Source: Chitinivorax tropicus (GTDB lineage: Bacteria > Pseudomonadota > Gammaproteobacteria > Burkholderiales > SCOH01). From it: DNA of 64,000 nt. A program made the translations under genes and the position numbers. Below the pieces are notes generated by a model. It did no database searches. It was not told the DNA's origin and saw only the letters and a program-made list of their open reading frames with translations. The stretch covers positions 62,001-126,000 of the forward strand of contig NZ_JACHHY010000008.1 in the NCBI RefSeq assembly GCF_014202905.1, given 5' to 3'. Within the stretch, counting starts at the first letter, position 1. Each line of letters opens with the position of its first letter. Positions 1 through 8,898 of this stretch are shown piece after piece.

Positions 1-749
1 ACCTGCAGATCAAACACCAGGCACCACGCCCCAGTCTGCCGGACATGCCAACGGGGGACAATGTCACCATCATCCGCCGGAATGTGTTGGTTAAGGCCGT
101 CAACAGCAGCCGAGGGAAGGATGCCCGCCCCAGCATGCTGGTTGGGCACTGGCCGCTACAAGGCCCTGGGCAGTATGATCGCTACGATATCTACGGCAAC
201 CTGTTCTATGGCAACCCGAGCGAGGCCCTTTTCCAAGGTGAGGGGAATCTGGCGCTGTATAACAACCTGTTCGTCAACCCAACAGGGGATGCCATCAACA
301 TCCAGCCGCACAATGATGTACCCAAGCAGGTGGCGGTATTCCATAACACGGTGCTGGCGATGGGCAATGGCATCAATCTGCGGAATGGGTTGCTTGGAAC
401 GGAATACCGGCAATACATTCAACGCAATGCCATTTTCGCGACCTACCCAGTCCGTGGTGGTGAGCAGGCTCATAATGTGATCGGAGATTGGGCGGCGGCG
501 AAGAAATATCTGTCTGCCCCAACAGGCAAGCCTGGCAAGCTCAGGCTCGATCCGCTGCCGGGCATGCTGCTGTTGAACGAGCCCACTCCGGCGTGGATGA
601 GTGGGTTGACCGAGTCGGATATGGACTATGACGCACGCCCGTCGCACCACGACTATGTGGGTGCATATGCGGAAACCGCACGCTGGCCTTTGGGTTTACG
701 TCATCACCAGATTGTCGATGTATCGTCATCAGGAGATAAAAAGCCATGA
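1..749 (+). CDS. Right-handed parallel beta-helix protein, 3' part only (EPS locus)
   Basis: Reading frame is open from base 3 with no stop, so the gene begins upstream of the window; about 248 residues are seen. The visible part has short imperfect repeats of the form N-L-F-x-N-P and V-F-H-N-T-V-L-A, typical of right-handed beta-helix (pectate-lyase-like) folds, which in exopolysaccharide clusters usually act as periplasmic polysaccharide lyases, epimerases or binding proteins. It overlaps the next gene by four bases (ATGA at 746-749), so the two are translationally coupled. I infer a role in exopolysaccharide maturation from this coupling to a polymerase/ligase; catalytic residues cannot be assigned from the fragment. 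Confidence 0.7.
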   Translation, partial: LQIKHQAPRPSLPDMPTGDNVTIIRRNVLVKAVNSSRGKDARPSMLVGHWPLQGPGQYDRYDIYGNLFYGNPSEALFQGEGNLALYNNLFVNPTGDAINIQPHNDVPKQVAVFHNTVLAMGNGINLRNGLLGTEYRQYIQRNAIFATYPVRGGEQAHNVIGDWAAAKKYLSAPTGKPGKLRLDPLPGMLLLNEPTPAWMSGLTESDMDYDARPSHHDYVGAYAETARWPLGLRHHQIVDVSSSGDKKP

Positions 750-3124
750 GCAAGAAGCCCTCCATCTTGTCCATGTTTGGTTATCGAGGCATGGCGGTCT
801 TGTTTGCCCTACTGGCAGCAGGTGGCATGTGGCAGCACCCGTTTGCGGTAATGCTGCTGATATTGATGCTGATCCAGGCGGGGTTGCAATGGCGTTGGCC
901 GATGATCTGGCTGACGTCGGTGCCTGCTCTCATGCCTGTGCTGGATTGGTCGCCCTGGAGCGGGTGGCTGCTTTGGCAAGAGTTTGATCTGTTCATGCTC
1001 GCCGTACTGGCGATAGGGTATTGGCAAGCGCCCACACAGCAGCGGGGAGGGCGCTTTTCTTCGCTCTCGGGTGGGCTGGTGGCGATATTCACACTGTCCT
1101 GGCTGTCTTCCCTGTCGATGGGGGGAATGGACGCAGGAAAGGAGCTGGCCGGAGAGCTGGGCTCATTGGGTATGGGTAACGTGTTGCGATCAGCCAAGGG
1201 CTATGCGCTGGCTTTCTGCCTGCTGCCGCTGATCAGGCGGGCCTGGGCCGAGCGGGATGTCGCGCTGTGGCGGTATTTCCTGCCGGGCGCAACCATCGGG
1301 CTGGCCTTGGCATCCTTGGCGGTGGTGGTGGAACGTTGGTTGTTCCCGGGTTTGACCGACTTCGCCAGCGACTATCGGGCAGTCGGCCCCTTCTTCGAGA
1401 TGTATGCTGGTGGTGCGGCGTTGGATTGTTTCCTTTCCGCCTTGCTCCCCTTGTCTGTCTGGGTGGTGGTGCGACGTAAGCTCGATATGACCGCTGGAGT
1501 GGTCGCACTGGTGCTGTTGATTGCTACCTATGCAGCCTTGACCAGCTTCTCGCGTGGTGTATATCTGGCCTACCTCCTCAGCGCCGTGGTGCTGGCGCTG
1601 ACCATGATCCGGCGCGACAGCACCGGGCCCGGTGTGGGCTGGTCATTGCTATGGGTGTTGCTTGGTGGATATGGCCTATTGTTGGTCTTCCAGAATGGCG
1701 GATATCGCACCTTGGCCGCCGCCGTACTGGCGATGATGGCGGCCTTGACCTTGGCGCCGACGCGCTGGGCAGATCGCCGTGGCGTGGTGGCATTACTGGC
1801 CGCCTGTGTTGGCATGGTGTTGCTGGTGCCAGCCATGGCACTGCTGTTGCCCAAGGGTGCCTATCTGGCCACGGTATTGGCCGCCGCACTGGCCCTGGTC
1901 GGCGCAGGCTTGAGCTGGAGAGCAGGCAAGGAACAGAGCCATCTGTTGCAGTGGGCGGGGCTGGTCGGCCTGTCGTTGGCGGTACCCTTGGTGGCAAGAC
2001 ACTGGCGTCAAGATGATGGCTGGTGGCCAGTCATGGGCTGGGCTGGCTATGTCTGGTTGACCGTGGCCATTGCTCGGTTTGCGGGCTGGTGGCGCCCTGC
2101 GCCCATCGGGTTGGCCATGCCGGTCGGGTTACTGCTGATTCTGGCCCTGATCATCCCTGTGATGGGCAACTATTACATGGGCACCCGTTTCAGCCAGGTC
2201 GGTAAAGATCTACAAGGCCGCGAACAGCACTGGAGCGATGTGCTGGCATTGGTCAGCACCCCTAGGGGCGTGATGTTTGGCGACGGCAAAGGCCGTTTCA
2301 TCGATGACTATTATTGGCACAACCGCAAGAGCGAATCCCCTGGGGCATTTGCCATTCGGGATGAGGCGGGGCGCTATCTGAAGCTGGTCGCGCCACGCTA
2401 CATCGGTGGGTTTGGCGATGTGGTGCGGGTGGGGCAGCGTGTCAGCGTGGGTAGCGGCCAAGGGCTGACCTTATCGGCCATGGCCCGCAGCAGCGAGCCG
2501 GGCGGTATTCTGCACGCAACGGTTTGCGACAAATGGTTGCTGTACCCTTTCAATTGCCTGTACGCCCAGGTCAACAGTATCGGTACACAATGGCAACCAA
2601 TCACGGTCGAGCTGAAAGGCAACCGGGTATTGGACCAATGGTCATGGCTGAGGCCGACGGTGCTCTCCCTGGCGACCAACAATACCAATGACAGCCGTAG
2701 CATCGATATCAGCGATATCCGGCTGACCGATGGTCAGGGCCGCTCGTTGCTGAGCAATGGTGATTTCAAGCAGGGGTTGGCGCACTGGTCCTACACCAGC
2801 GATCGGCATCACTTGCCCTGGCATGCCAAGAATATGTGGCTGCACGTCTACTTCGAACAAGGGCTGATCGGCGTATTGATATTCAGTACCTTGATTCTGG
2901 CCGCGCTGGTGGCCCTGCGTGACAAGATGCGGCGTGGTGACGAACTGGCGCCGTTGTTGATGGCCGCGATTATCGCGGCCTGTGCAGTTGGGCTATTTGA
3001 CAGCCTGCTGGATTTCACCCGGATCGAGTGCCTGGTCTTCTTATTGCTGTGGCTATCGCTGATGCGGAGCGATACGCGGCCTGTCAAGGCTTCGCCACCT
3101 TCTCGCGGATCAGCTCGTCGATGA
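746..3124 (+). CDS. O-antigen ligase/polymerase-like membrane protein with an embedded jelly-roll-like domain
   Basis: 792-aa polytopic membrane protein. Hydrophobic helices fill roughly residues 10-480 and return at about 705-780. The motif H-x-Y-F-E-Q-G-L-I-G near residue 695 resembles the conserved end of the WaaL/Wzy_C periplasmic loop, so this is probably the enzyme that polymerises or ligates an exopolysaccharide at the outer face of the inner membrane. The loop at about residues 500-690 is unusually long and contains an N-G-D-F-K-x-G-L-x-H-W segment, typical of galactose-binding/CBM-type jelly rolls, which suggests a built-in sugar-binding module. An AGGAG Shine-Dalgarno at 731-735 supports the start. 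Its 3' end overlaps the convergent protease gene by 41 bp. Confidence 0.8.
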   Translation: MSKKPSILSMFGYRGMAVLFALLAAGGMWQHPFAVMLLILMLIQAGLQWRWPMIWLTSVPALMPVLDWSPWSGWLLWQEFDLFMLAVLAIGYWQAPTQQRGGRFSSLSGGLVAIFTLSWLSSLSMGGMDAGKELAGELGSLGMGNVLRSAKGYALAFCLLPLIRRAWAERDVALWRYFLPGATIGLALASLAVVVERWLFPGLTDFASDYRAVGPFFEMYAGGAALDCFLSALLPLSVWVVVRRKLDMTAGVVALVLLIATYAALTSFSRGVYLAYLLSAVVLALTMIRRDSTGPGVGWSLLWVLLGGYGLLLVFQNGGYRTLAAAVLAMMAALTLAPTRWADRRGVVALLAACVGMVLLVPAMALLLPKGAYLATVLAAALALVGAGLSWRAGKEQSHLLQWAGLVGLSLAVPLVARHWRQDDGWWPVMGWAGYVWLTVAIARFAGWWRPAPIGLAMPVGLLLILALIIPVMGNYYMGTRFSQVGKDLQGREQHWSDVLALVSTPRGVMFGDGKGRFIDDYYWHNRKSESPGAFAIRDEAGRYLKLVAPRYIGGFGDVVRVGQRVSVGSGQGLTLSAMARSSEPGGILHATVCDKWLLYPFNCLYAQVNSIGTQWQPITVELKGNRVLDQWSWLRPTVLSLATNNTNDSRSIDISDIRLTDGQGRSLLSNGDFKQGLAHWSYTSDRHHLPWHAKNMWLHVYFEQGLIGVLIFSTLILAALVALRDKMRRGDELAPLLMAAIIAACAVGLFDSLLDFTRIECLVFLLLWLSLMRSDTRPVKASPPSRGSARR

Positions 3125-3869
3125 ATTTGGCTGGAATGGCGTAGCTGATCCCTGATGGTGCCGAGAGCGCAGCCTCTTTGGTGCCTTTGACAAACACCAT
3201 ATTGATGATGCCGATGACTTTGCCCGTGTCAGGGTCAAAGACCGGGCTGCCGCTGTTGCCAGGGTAGGCGGTGGCATCCAGCTGCAGAATATTGAAACTG
3301 CCTTGTTTCAGTCGATTGACCACGCGCGGGTCGAGCTGTCTGGAGTTCATTGCTGGCAGCACAATGGGCGAAATGGCCGACACATAGCCCAGGTGTGTGG
3401 CTGGATGCAGCCCCAGCGCCATGCCGATCGGGTAGCCAGTGAACGCAATCCGTTGTCCTTCTCTGATGCTGTCCGAATCACCCAATGCCAAGGTGGGCAG
3501 GCCACTGCCGGCAATTTTGATGACCGCCAGATCATGCGATGGGTCTTGTACCAGCACCGTGCCCTCGCGAAATATCGTGCGATCGTCCTGGCGGATCACG
3601 ATACCCAGCTTTTCCTGCTGATCACTGGCGACAACCCGTGGGATCACATGGGAATTGGTGATGATCGTGTTGCCATCGGCCACCACAAAGCCGGTGCCCA
3701 TGATGCTGAGCGGTGGCTGGCGGGTAGGGTTGTGTGTGCCGATCGCGACGATGCTGGGTTTGATCTTATCGATGATGTCTGGCAGACCATTGCCCCACGT
3801 CAAGGTTGGCACACACGCGCACAAAGCACCCAAAAGCAGCGTGCGGCGTATATGGCGGTGGCGTGTCAT
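3084..3869 (-). CDS. Periplasmic trypsin-like serine protease (HtrA-like catalytic domain, no PDZ)
   Basis: 261 aa with an N-terminal signal peptide ending near T-W-G-N (residue 26). The S1C catalytic triad is visible: His74 in N-S-H-V-I, Asp113 in H-D-L-A-V-I, and Ser206 in G-N-S-G-S-P. The protein stops soon after the protease domain, so there is no PDZ domain as in DegP/DegS; it is about half the length of those. This suggests a stand-alone periplasmic protease, substrate unknown. It is transcribed towards the EPS polymerase gene and overlaps its 3' end. Confidence 0.85.
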   Translation of the reverse strand: MTRHRHIRRTLLLGALCACVPTLTWGNGLPDIIDKIKPSIVAIGTHNPTRQPPLSIMGTGFVVADGNTIITNSHVIPRVVASDQQEKLGIVIRQDDRTIFREGTVLVQDPSHDLAVIKIAGSGLPTLALGDSDSIREGQRIAFTGYPIGMALGLHPATHLGYVSAISPIVLPAMNSRQLDPRVVNRLKQGSFNILQLDATAYPGNSGSPVFDPDTGKVIGIINMVFVKGTKEAALSAPSGISYAIPAKFIDELIREKVAKP

Positions 3870-3950
3870 GAACCTTCTCCTGTTTCAGGGTGTCGTACAG
3901 GGGCAGTATAAACGAAAGGTCTACATCAAACGCAGTCGAAACCAGGTTCT

Positions 3951-3962
3951 GTTGACATGGCC
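3951..3962 (+). repeat. Dispersed motif GTTGACATGGCC, copy 1
   Basis: The 12-mer and its flanks (CAGGTTCT before, GCGTGGTCTG after) closely match 56128-56154, where the flanks read CAAGTTCT and TTCGTGGCCTG. The first six bases of TTGACA also match a -35 box, so promoter activity is an alternative explanation. Confidence 0.45.
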
Positions 3963-4112
3963 GCGTGGTCTGTATTGAATCGAGTCTGGGCGGCGTCCAT
4001 GTTGGCGCTTGCTGAATTCGCTGATGATACAGTGCTCATGCGGTCTGGTTTTTGCAGAAACCCTGCCAAAGAGCCAGGTGTTACCCTCAAAATGATTCGG
4101 TGCCGGATACAA

Positions 4113-4124
4113 GGCCATGTCAAC
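4113..4124 (-). repeat. Dispersed motif GTTGACATGGCC, copy 2 (inverted)
   Basis: Reverse complement of the motif at 3951. With copy 1 it brackets about 174 bp of non-coding DNA between inverted arms, like a very small MITE, but the arms are only about 13 bp and I see no target duplication. Confidence 0.4.
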
Positions 4125-4226
4125 AAAGCCGGACCGACACGACATAACAAAAACTTAACGCAATGGTCATGTTGCTGGCATGCACCCGCACTACCTTTGC
4201 AAAAGTCGAACAAAGTGGAGAAAGCA

Positions 4227-4979
4227 ATGTTACATGCTCGAGCCGACGAACAATTGCATGGCGCTTGCCGCCTGTCCGTAACTTTGGCGACAACCCGTGA
4301 TGAAGTTCTGGAAGCGCAACGCCTGCGTTATCAGGTGTTTGCCGAGGAATTGGGTGCCCGCCTCGATGGCCAAGAGCCAGGAATCGATCAGGATATGTTC
4401 GACCCCTTCTGTGAACACCTGCTGGTGCGTGATGACACCACGGGCGAGGTGGTCGGCACCTATCGGATACTGGCGCCATCTGCCGCTCGGAAGATCGGCA
4501 ATTACTATTCAGAATCTGAATTTGATCTGGTGCGGTTGGCGAATCTGCGCAATCGGATGGTTGAGGTGGGGCGTTCCTGCGTGCATCGAGACTATCGCTC
4601 GGGAGGCGTGATCACGCTGCTGTGGTCGGGGCTGTCCAACTACATGGTGCGCAACGGATATGAATATCTGATGGGCTGCGCCAGCATCAGCATGGCTGAT
4701 GGTGGACACAATGCCGTAGCCATCTATGATCAGATCAAGGATCAGCATCTCAGTCCGGTCGAATGGCGGGCCTTTCCGCGTTGTCCTTTGCCCATGCAGG
4801 CCATCGGTGGGAGCAAGGATATCAGTCTGCCGCCTTTGATCAAAGGCTACCTGCGGGTTGGGGCCATGGTGTGCGGTGAGCCAGCGTGGGACCCGGACTT
4901 CAATACCGCTGATCTGCTGATGCTGTTGCCAATGGCGCAAATGAATCGACGTTATTTGCGGCATTTCGTGAATCGTTGA
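4227..4979 (+). CDS. olsB: Ornithine-acyl-ACP N-acyltransferase (OlsB), GNAT fold
   Basis: 250 aa from the ATG at 4227, preceded by GTGGAG at 4215-4220. OlsB transfers a 3-hydroxyacyl chain from acyl-ACP to the alpha-amino group of ornithine, giving lyso-ornithine lipid at the cytoplasmic membrane face. Family marks seen: the N-terminal A-Q-R-L-R-Y-x-V-F-x-E-E-L-G segment, E-V-G-R-S-C-V-H-x-D-Y-R, and the C-terminal P-P-L-I-K-G-Y-L-R-x-G-A. The following gene encodes a PlsC-type acyltransferase 75 bp downstream, the usual OlsB/OlsA order, which strengthens the call. A longer in-frame start at 3957 would add 90 residues without conservation or a ribosome site. Confidence 0.88.
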   Translation: MLHARADEQLHGACRLSVTLATTRDEVLEAQRLRYQVFAEELGARLDGQEPGIDQDMFDPFCEHLLVRDDTTGEVVGTYRILAPSAARKIGNYYSESEFDLVRLANLRNRMVEVGRSCVHRDYRSGGVITLLWSGLSNYMVRNGYEYLMGCASISMADGGHNAVAIYDQIKDQHLSPVEWRAFPRCPLPMQAIGGSKDISLPPLIKGYLRVGAMVCGEPAWDPDFNTADLLMLLPMAQMNRRYLRHFVNR

Positions 4980-5054
4980 TCACTTGCCGATGGCCAAAAC
5001 GCTACAATTGCGGGTTCCAGCCGGCCAAGCCGGCACCCTGATTGTGGAGTAGCA

Positions 5055-5858
5055 GTGAGCAAAACCTGGTTTCCTGCCCGCTTGTGGCGTATTGCGCGTC
5101 TGACCCTGCATCTATTCAAAGGCGTGTTGATCGTTGCTTCCCGCTTTGCAACGGCAGATCGCGATCTGCGCGTTGCCATCATCCAACGCTGGTCACGGCA
5201 GATGATGGCGTTACTGCATTTCGAAGTGCGTGTGGTGGGCACGCCACCCGGTGTATACCCTGGCAATACACTGTTGGTCGCCAATCACGTGTCGTGGATC
5301 GATATCTTCGTCCTGAATTCCATCACCGTATCGCGTTTCGTCGCGAAATCCGAAGTACGTGGCTGGCCCATCATCGGCTGGTTATGTGCCCATACCGGTA
5401 CTTTGTTCATCGAACGGCAAAAGAAGCGGGATACGGCCCGCGTGGGCAATGTGGTATCCGCTTCGCTGGCAGAAGGGGATTGCATTGCCATGTTTCCCGA
5501 GGGCACCACTGCCGATGGTACCTTTCTACGGGTATTCAATGCTTCGTTGTTTCAGCCGATACTTGATTCGCAGGGCAAGGTGCAGCCGGTGGGGCTGCGT
5601 TATCTGCACGTCGATGGCCAGCACTCCCTTGCCCCAGCATACACCGACAATCTATCGCTGATCGCATCGATCTGGCGCATTGTGTCCGCCAAGCAGACCA
5701 TTGCCGAGCTGCACTTCTGCCGCCAATTGGATGCGGAGGGCGCTCACCGGCGTCATCTATGCAGAGAGTCGGAAGCCATCATTGCCACTGCGCTAAATCT
5801 GCCGCTGCTGCACAAGGGAGCTGAAAAACCTGGCGGTCATCCAGACGAATCGCAGTAA
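5055..5858 (+). CDS. olsA: 1-acyl-glycerol-3-phosphate / lyso-ornithine-lipid O-acyltransferase (PlsC family, OlsA)
   Basis: 267 aa, GTG start with GGAG at 5046-5049. The PlsC catalytic motif N-H-V-S-W-I-D (His78, Asp83) and the phosphate-binding F-P-E-G-T-T (about 147-152) are intact, with a hydrophobic N-terminal anchor. Directly after olsB it most likely adds the second, ester-linked acyl chain to lyso-ornithine lipid; some OlsA proteins also act on lysophosphatidic acid. Its last 80 bp overlap the 3' end of apaH on the other strand. Confidence 0.85.
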   Translation: MSKTWFPARLWRIARLTLHLFKGVLIVASRFATADRDLRVAIIQRWSRQMMALLHFEVRVVGTPPGVYPGNTLLVANHVSWIDIFVLNSITVSRFVAKSEVRGWPIIGWLCAHTGTLFIERQKKRDTARVGNVVSASLAEGDCIAMFPEGTTADGTFLRVFNASLFQPILDSQGKVQPVGLRYLHVDGQHSLAPAYTDNLSLIASIWRIVSAKQTIAELHFCRQLDAEGAHRRHLCRESEAIIATALNLPLLHKGAEKPGGHPDESQ

Positions 5859-6606
5859 GGCTGCCGCCCCAAAGGCAGCCGGTGTCGATGGCGGCCAGAT
5901 CGTCCCGCAGGCACAGGCCCAATGCGGACCAGTGCCCACATACGATAGGTTGGCCGGCGCTGCGTCGCCCTGGGGCGTCAAACCACGCGCATAGCGTCGC
6001 TGGCGCGTCGGGCAGCTCACCCTTGAATGCCAGATCAATGTCGCCATCCCGTGTGGTCAGGCGCATGCGTGTCATCGCATTGACAATCAGCCGGAGTCGA
6101 TCCCAGCCCTGCAGATCATCATGCCAGCGCTTGGGCTCGTTACCATACATGTGCCGGAACAGCTCGCTGTGATTCGGCCCCCGCAGCCAGGCCGATACTT
6201 CGTCAGACAGCGCCAAGGCTTGCTCGGCAGACCATTGTGGCAACAAGCCGGCATGGACCATCAGCCAGCCTTGTTCCCAATGTACCAGGGGCTGGTGCCG
6301 CAGCCAATCGAGCAGGACGGGCGCGTCGGGGGCGGCCAATAGCGGTGCCAATGTGTCTGTCTTGTGCAGCCTGCCATGGCCGGCGGCGACAGCCAACAGA
6401 TGCAGATCGTGGTTGCCCAGCACCATGCGGATCTGGTCGCGATGTGTGTAAGCCCAGCGCAACATGTCCAGCGAGCCTGGCCCGCGATTCACCAGATCGC
6501 CGGTCAGCCAGAGGCGATCGGCTGCCGGGTCGAACCGGATCTGCTCCAACAGGGATTGAAAGGGCTCGAAACAGCCTTGGATGTCGCCTATCGCGTAAAG
6601 GGCCAT
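5779..6606 (-). CDS. apaH: Symmetrical bis(5'-nucleosyl)-tetraphosphatase (ApaH)
   Basis: 275 aa, close to the usual 280. Calcineurin-type metallophosphatase motifs are intact: G-D-I-Q-G (residues 7-11), G-D-L-V-N-R-G and G-N-H-D. It splits Ap4A into two ADP in the cytosol, controlling alarmone levels. It is isolated here rather than in the ksgA-apaG-apaH operon of enterobacteria. The C-terminal coding end overlaps olsA. Confidence 0.93.
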   Translation of the reverse strand: MALYAIGDIQGCFEPFQSLLEQIRFDPAADRLWLTGDLVNRGPGSLDMLRWAYTHRDQIRMVLGNHDLHLLAVAAGHGRLHKTDTLAPLLAAPDAPVLLDWLRHQPLVHWEQGWLMVHAGLLPQWSAEQALALSDEVSAWLRGPNHSELFRHMYGNEPKRWHDDLQGWDRLRLIVNAMTRMRLTTRDGDIDLAFKGELPDAPATLCAWFDAPGRRSAGQPIVCGHWSALGLCLRDDLAAIDTGCLWGGSLTAIRLDDRQVFQLPCAAAADLAQWQ

Positions 6607-6747
6607 ATGTATTCAATCTGCAAACAAGATGCCTCATTATATCGACCCGTCGGTCGCCTGGATGGGGCGTGGTAAAATTGCCACCTGTTTTATCTGTTGG
6701 CCATCCTGTTTGGCATGGCTGTGTTTGATGTTGACCGAAGCCACCCC

Positions 6748-8763
6748 ATGCCGCCACCCAGTCTGAATGCCCCTCAACGAGAAGCCATCGAGTATGTGGA
6801 TGGCCCATTGCTGGTGCTTGCCGGGGCGGGCTCCGGTAAAACCCGCGTCATCACCCACAAGATCGCCTACCTGATCAATGAATATGGCCTGGCTGCCCGA
6901 CATATCGCCGCCATCACCTTCACCAACAAGGCTGCGCGTGAGATGCAGGAGCGGGTGGAGGGGCTGCTGCATGGCAGTGCTTCGCGTGGGTTGACGGTGT
7001 GTACCTTCCACAGCCTGGGCATGCAGATCATGCGCCAGGAATCCAAGCGTATCGGTTATAAGCCGCAGTTCTCGATTCTGGACGCCAACGATGGTTACAA
7101 GATCATCAGCGATATCCTGAAAACCACCGACAAAGAGGAAATCCGCCGGGTGCAAAGCACGATCTCGCGCTGGAAGAACGACTTTGTCTCACCTGAAGAC
7201 GCACTGAGCACCGGCAATCACGAGGGGGAGTTCCACGCTGCCCGCTGCTATCGGGCGTATCAGGATACTTTGTTTGCCTACCAGGCAATGGATTTCGATG
7301 ACCTGATCCGTTTGCCGGTCGAGCTGTTCAAACAAGACGAAGAAGCCTTGGAAAAGTGGCGTACCAAGCTTAAATATCTGTTGATTGACGAATGCCAGGA
7401 TACCAACACCTGCCAATACACCTTGGTCAAGCAGCTGACCGGGCGGTGGGGGAAATTCACCGCTGTGGGCGACGATGACCAGTCGATCTATGCCTGGCGG
7501 GGTGCCAATATGGAAAACCTGCGTCTCTTGCAGCAGGACTACCCCAACCTGAAACTGATCAAGCTGGAGCAGAACTATCGCTCTACCGCACGCATCCTGC
7601 GCGCCGCCAACGCAGTGATCCGCAACAACCCCAAATTGTTTGAAAAGACCTTGTGGAGCGAGCTTGGCGAAGGGGACCCGATCCAGATCCTGGCAGTCAA
7701 AGATGATGAACACGAAGCGGAGATGGTGTCCATGCGTCTGCTCGCGCACAAATTCGAGCACGGCAAGCGCTTTCTGGACTACGCGATTCTGTACCGTGGC
7801 AACCATCAGGCTCGGGTGATCGAGCAGGCGCTACGCAATCAACGCATTCCCTATGTGATGAGCGGTGGCCAGTCCTTCTTCGATAAGGCCGAGATCAAGG
7901 ATGTGATTGCCTACCTGCGTCTGCTGGCCAATCAGGACGATGACCCGGCATTCATCCGCGCTGCGACCACGCCCAAGCGCGGCATTGGCAATACAACGCT
8001 GGAACGGCTCGGCACCTATTCCGCAGAGCGCCACATCAGCCTGTTTTCAGCTGCCACCGCGCCCGGCATGGAAATGCAGCTGCAAGAGAAGCAGCTCGGC
8101 CCATTGCGGATGTTCTGCGACTTCATCAACCGCATGCAGTGGCGGGCCGAGCGTGAGCCTGCTGGTGTAGTGTTGATGGACATCCTTAAAGCCATCGATT
8201 ATGAAATCTGGTTGTATGACTCAGAAGAAGGCAAGGCTGGCGAAACCAAGTGGAAAAACGTCATGGACTTTGTCGGCTGGGTCACCAAAAAGGGGGAAGA
8301 AGACGGCAAGACCCTGATCGAGCTGGCTCAAACCATTGCATTGATCACCATGATGGAAAGCCGTGATCAGGCCGAGATCGACGCGGTACGCATGACCACC
8401 TTGCATGCGTCGAAAGGGTTGGAGTACCCGCATGTGTTTCTGGTCGGGTGCGAAGAGGGCATCCTGCCGCACCGCGAGTCGATCGATAACGGCATGGTCG
8501 AGGAGGAACGCCGCTTGATGTATGTCGGCATCACCCGTGCGCAGTGGAGCCTGACCATCACCCACGCCATGAAACGCAGGCGGGCCGGGGAGTGGACTGT
8601 GTGCGAGCCATCCCGGTTTCTAAGCGAGCTGCCCGCCGATGATATCCGCTGGAATGGCAAGCCTGGTGAGAAACGCGAGCTGAGCGTCGAGGAGAAGAAA
8701 TCCCGCTCGGCGGCCTTGTTGGCGTCTTTGCGTCAGAAGACCGGCCAATCCTCTAGCCAATGA
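6748..8763 (+). CDS. rep: ATP-dependent DNA helicase Rep (superfamily 1A)
   Basis: 671 aa from the ATG at 6748, nearly identical in length to E. coli Rep (673), which is why this start is preferred over in-frame upstream ATGs at 6697 and 6715. Walker A G-A-G-S-G-K-T at about residues 26-32, DEXX-type I-D-E-C-Q-D-T near 213, Q-S-I-Y-x-W-R-G-A near 248, and the motif VI region V-G-I-T-R-A-Q. Rep is a 3'-5' helicase that removes proteins ahead of the replication fork. The N-terminal L-N-x-x-Q-x-x-A-I-E-x-V-x-G-P-x-L-V-L pattern fits Rep better than UvrD or PcrA. Confidence 0.92.
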   Translation: MPPPSLNAPQREAIEYVDGPLLVLAGAGSGKTRVITHKIAYLINEYGLAARHIAAITFTNKAAREMQERVEGLLHGSASRGLTVCTFHSLGMQIMRQESKRIGYKPQFSILDANDGYKIISDILKTTDKEEIRRVQSTISRWKNDFVSPEDALSTGNHEGEFHAARCYRAYQDTLFAYQAMDFDDLIRLPVELFKQDEEALEKWRTKLKYLLIDECQDTNTCQYTLVKQLTGRWGKFTAVGDDDQSIYAWRGANMENLRLLQQDYPNLKLIKLEQNYRSTARILRAANAVIRNNPKLFEKTLWSELGEGDPIQILAVKDDEHEAEMVSMRLLAHKFEHGKRFLDYAILYRGNHQARVIEQALRNQRIPYVMSGGQSFFDKAEIKDVIAYLRLLANQDDDPAFIRAATTPKRGIGNTTLERLGTYSAERHISLFSAATAPGMEMQLQEKQLGPLRMFCDFINRMQWRAEREPAGVVLMDILKAIDYEIWLYDSEEGKAGETKWKNVMDFVGWVTKKGEEDGKTLIELAQTIALITMMESRDQAEIDAVRMTTLHASKGLEYPHVFLVGCEEGILPHRESIDNGMVEEERRLMYVGITRAQWSLTITHAMKRRRAGEWTVCEPSRFLSELPADDIRWNGKPGEKRELSVEEKKSRSAALLASLRQKTGQSSSQ

Positions 8764-8898
8764 ATATCGGCATGGATAGATTCATCTGTTAGGTCGGCGT
8801 GGTTTCTGCCGATGCAAAATGTCATATCGGGCGATGACCCCAGTCGGATAAATCAGTAGAATCGAAACCCTTTCCCCAAAATTGTCAGGAATCGAGCA

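Larger units (their letters stand above)
3870..4226. other. Intergenic region between protease gene and olsB
   Basis: 357 bp between two diverging genes, so it should contain promoters in both directions. It holds two copies of a short motif in opposite orientation: GTTGACATGGCC at 3951-3962 and its reverse complement at 4113-4124 (see repeat entries). A frame open from 3957 runs into olsB but shows no conserved protein before 4227. No RNA gene recognised. Confidence 0.5.

Noticed and set aside
3957-4226. 90-residue extension of OlsB
   Set aside because: No conservation, no ribosome site at 3957, whereas 4227 has one and gives the normal family start.
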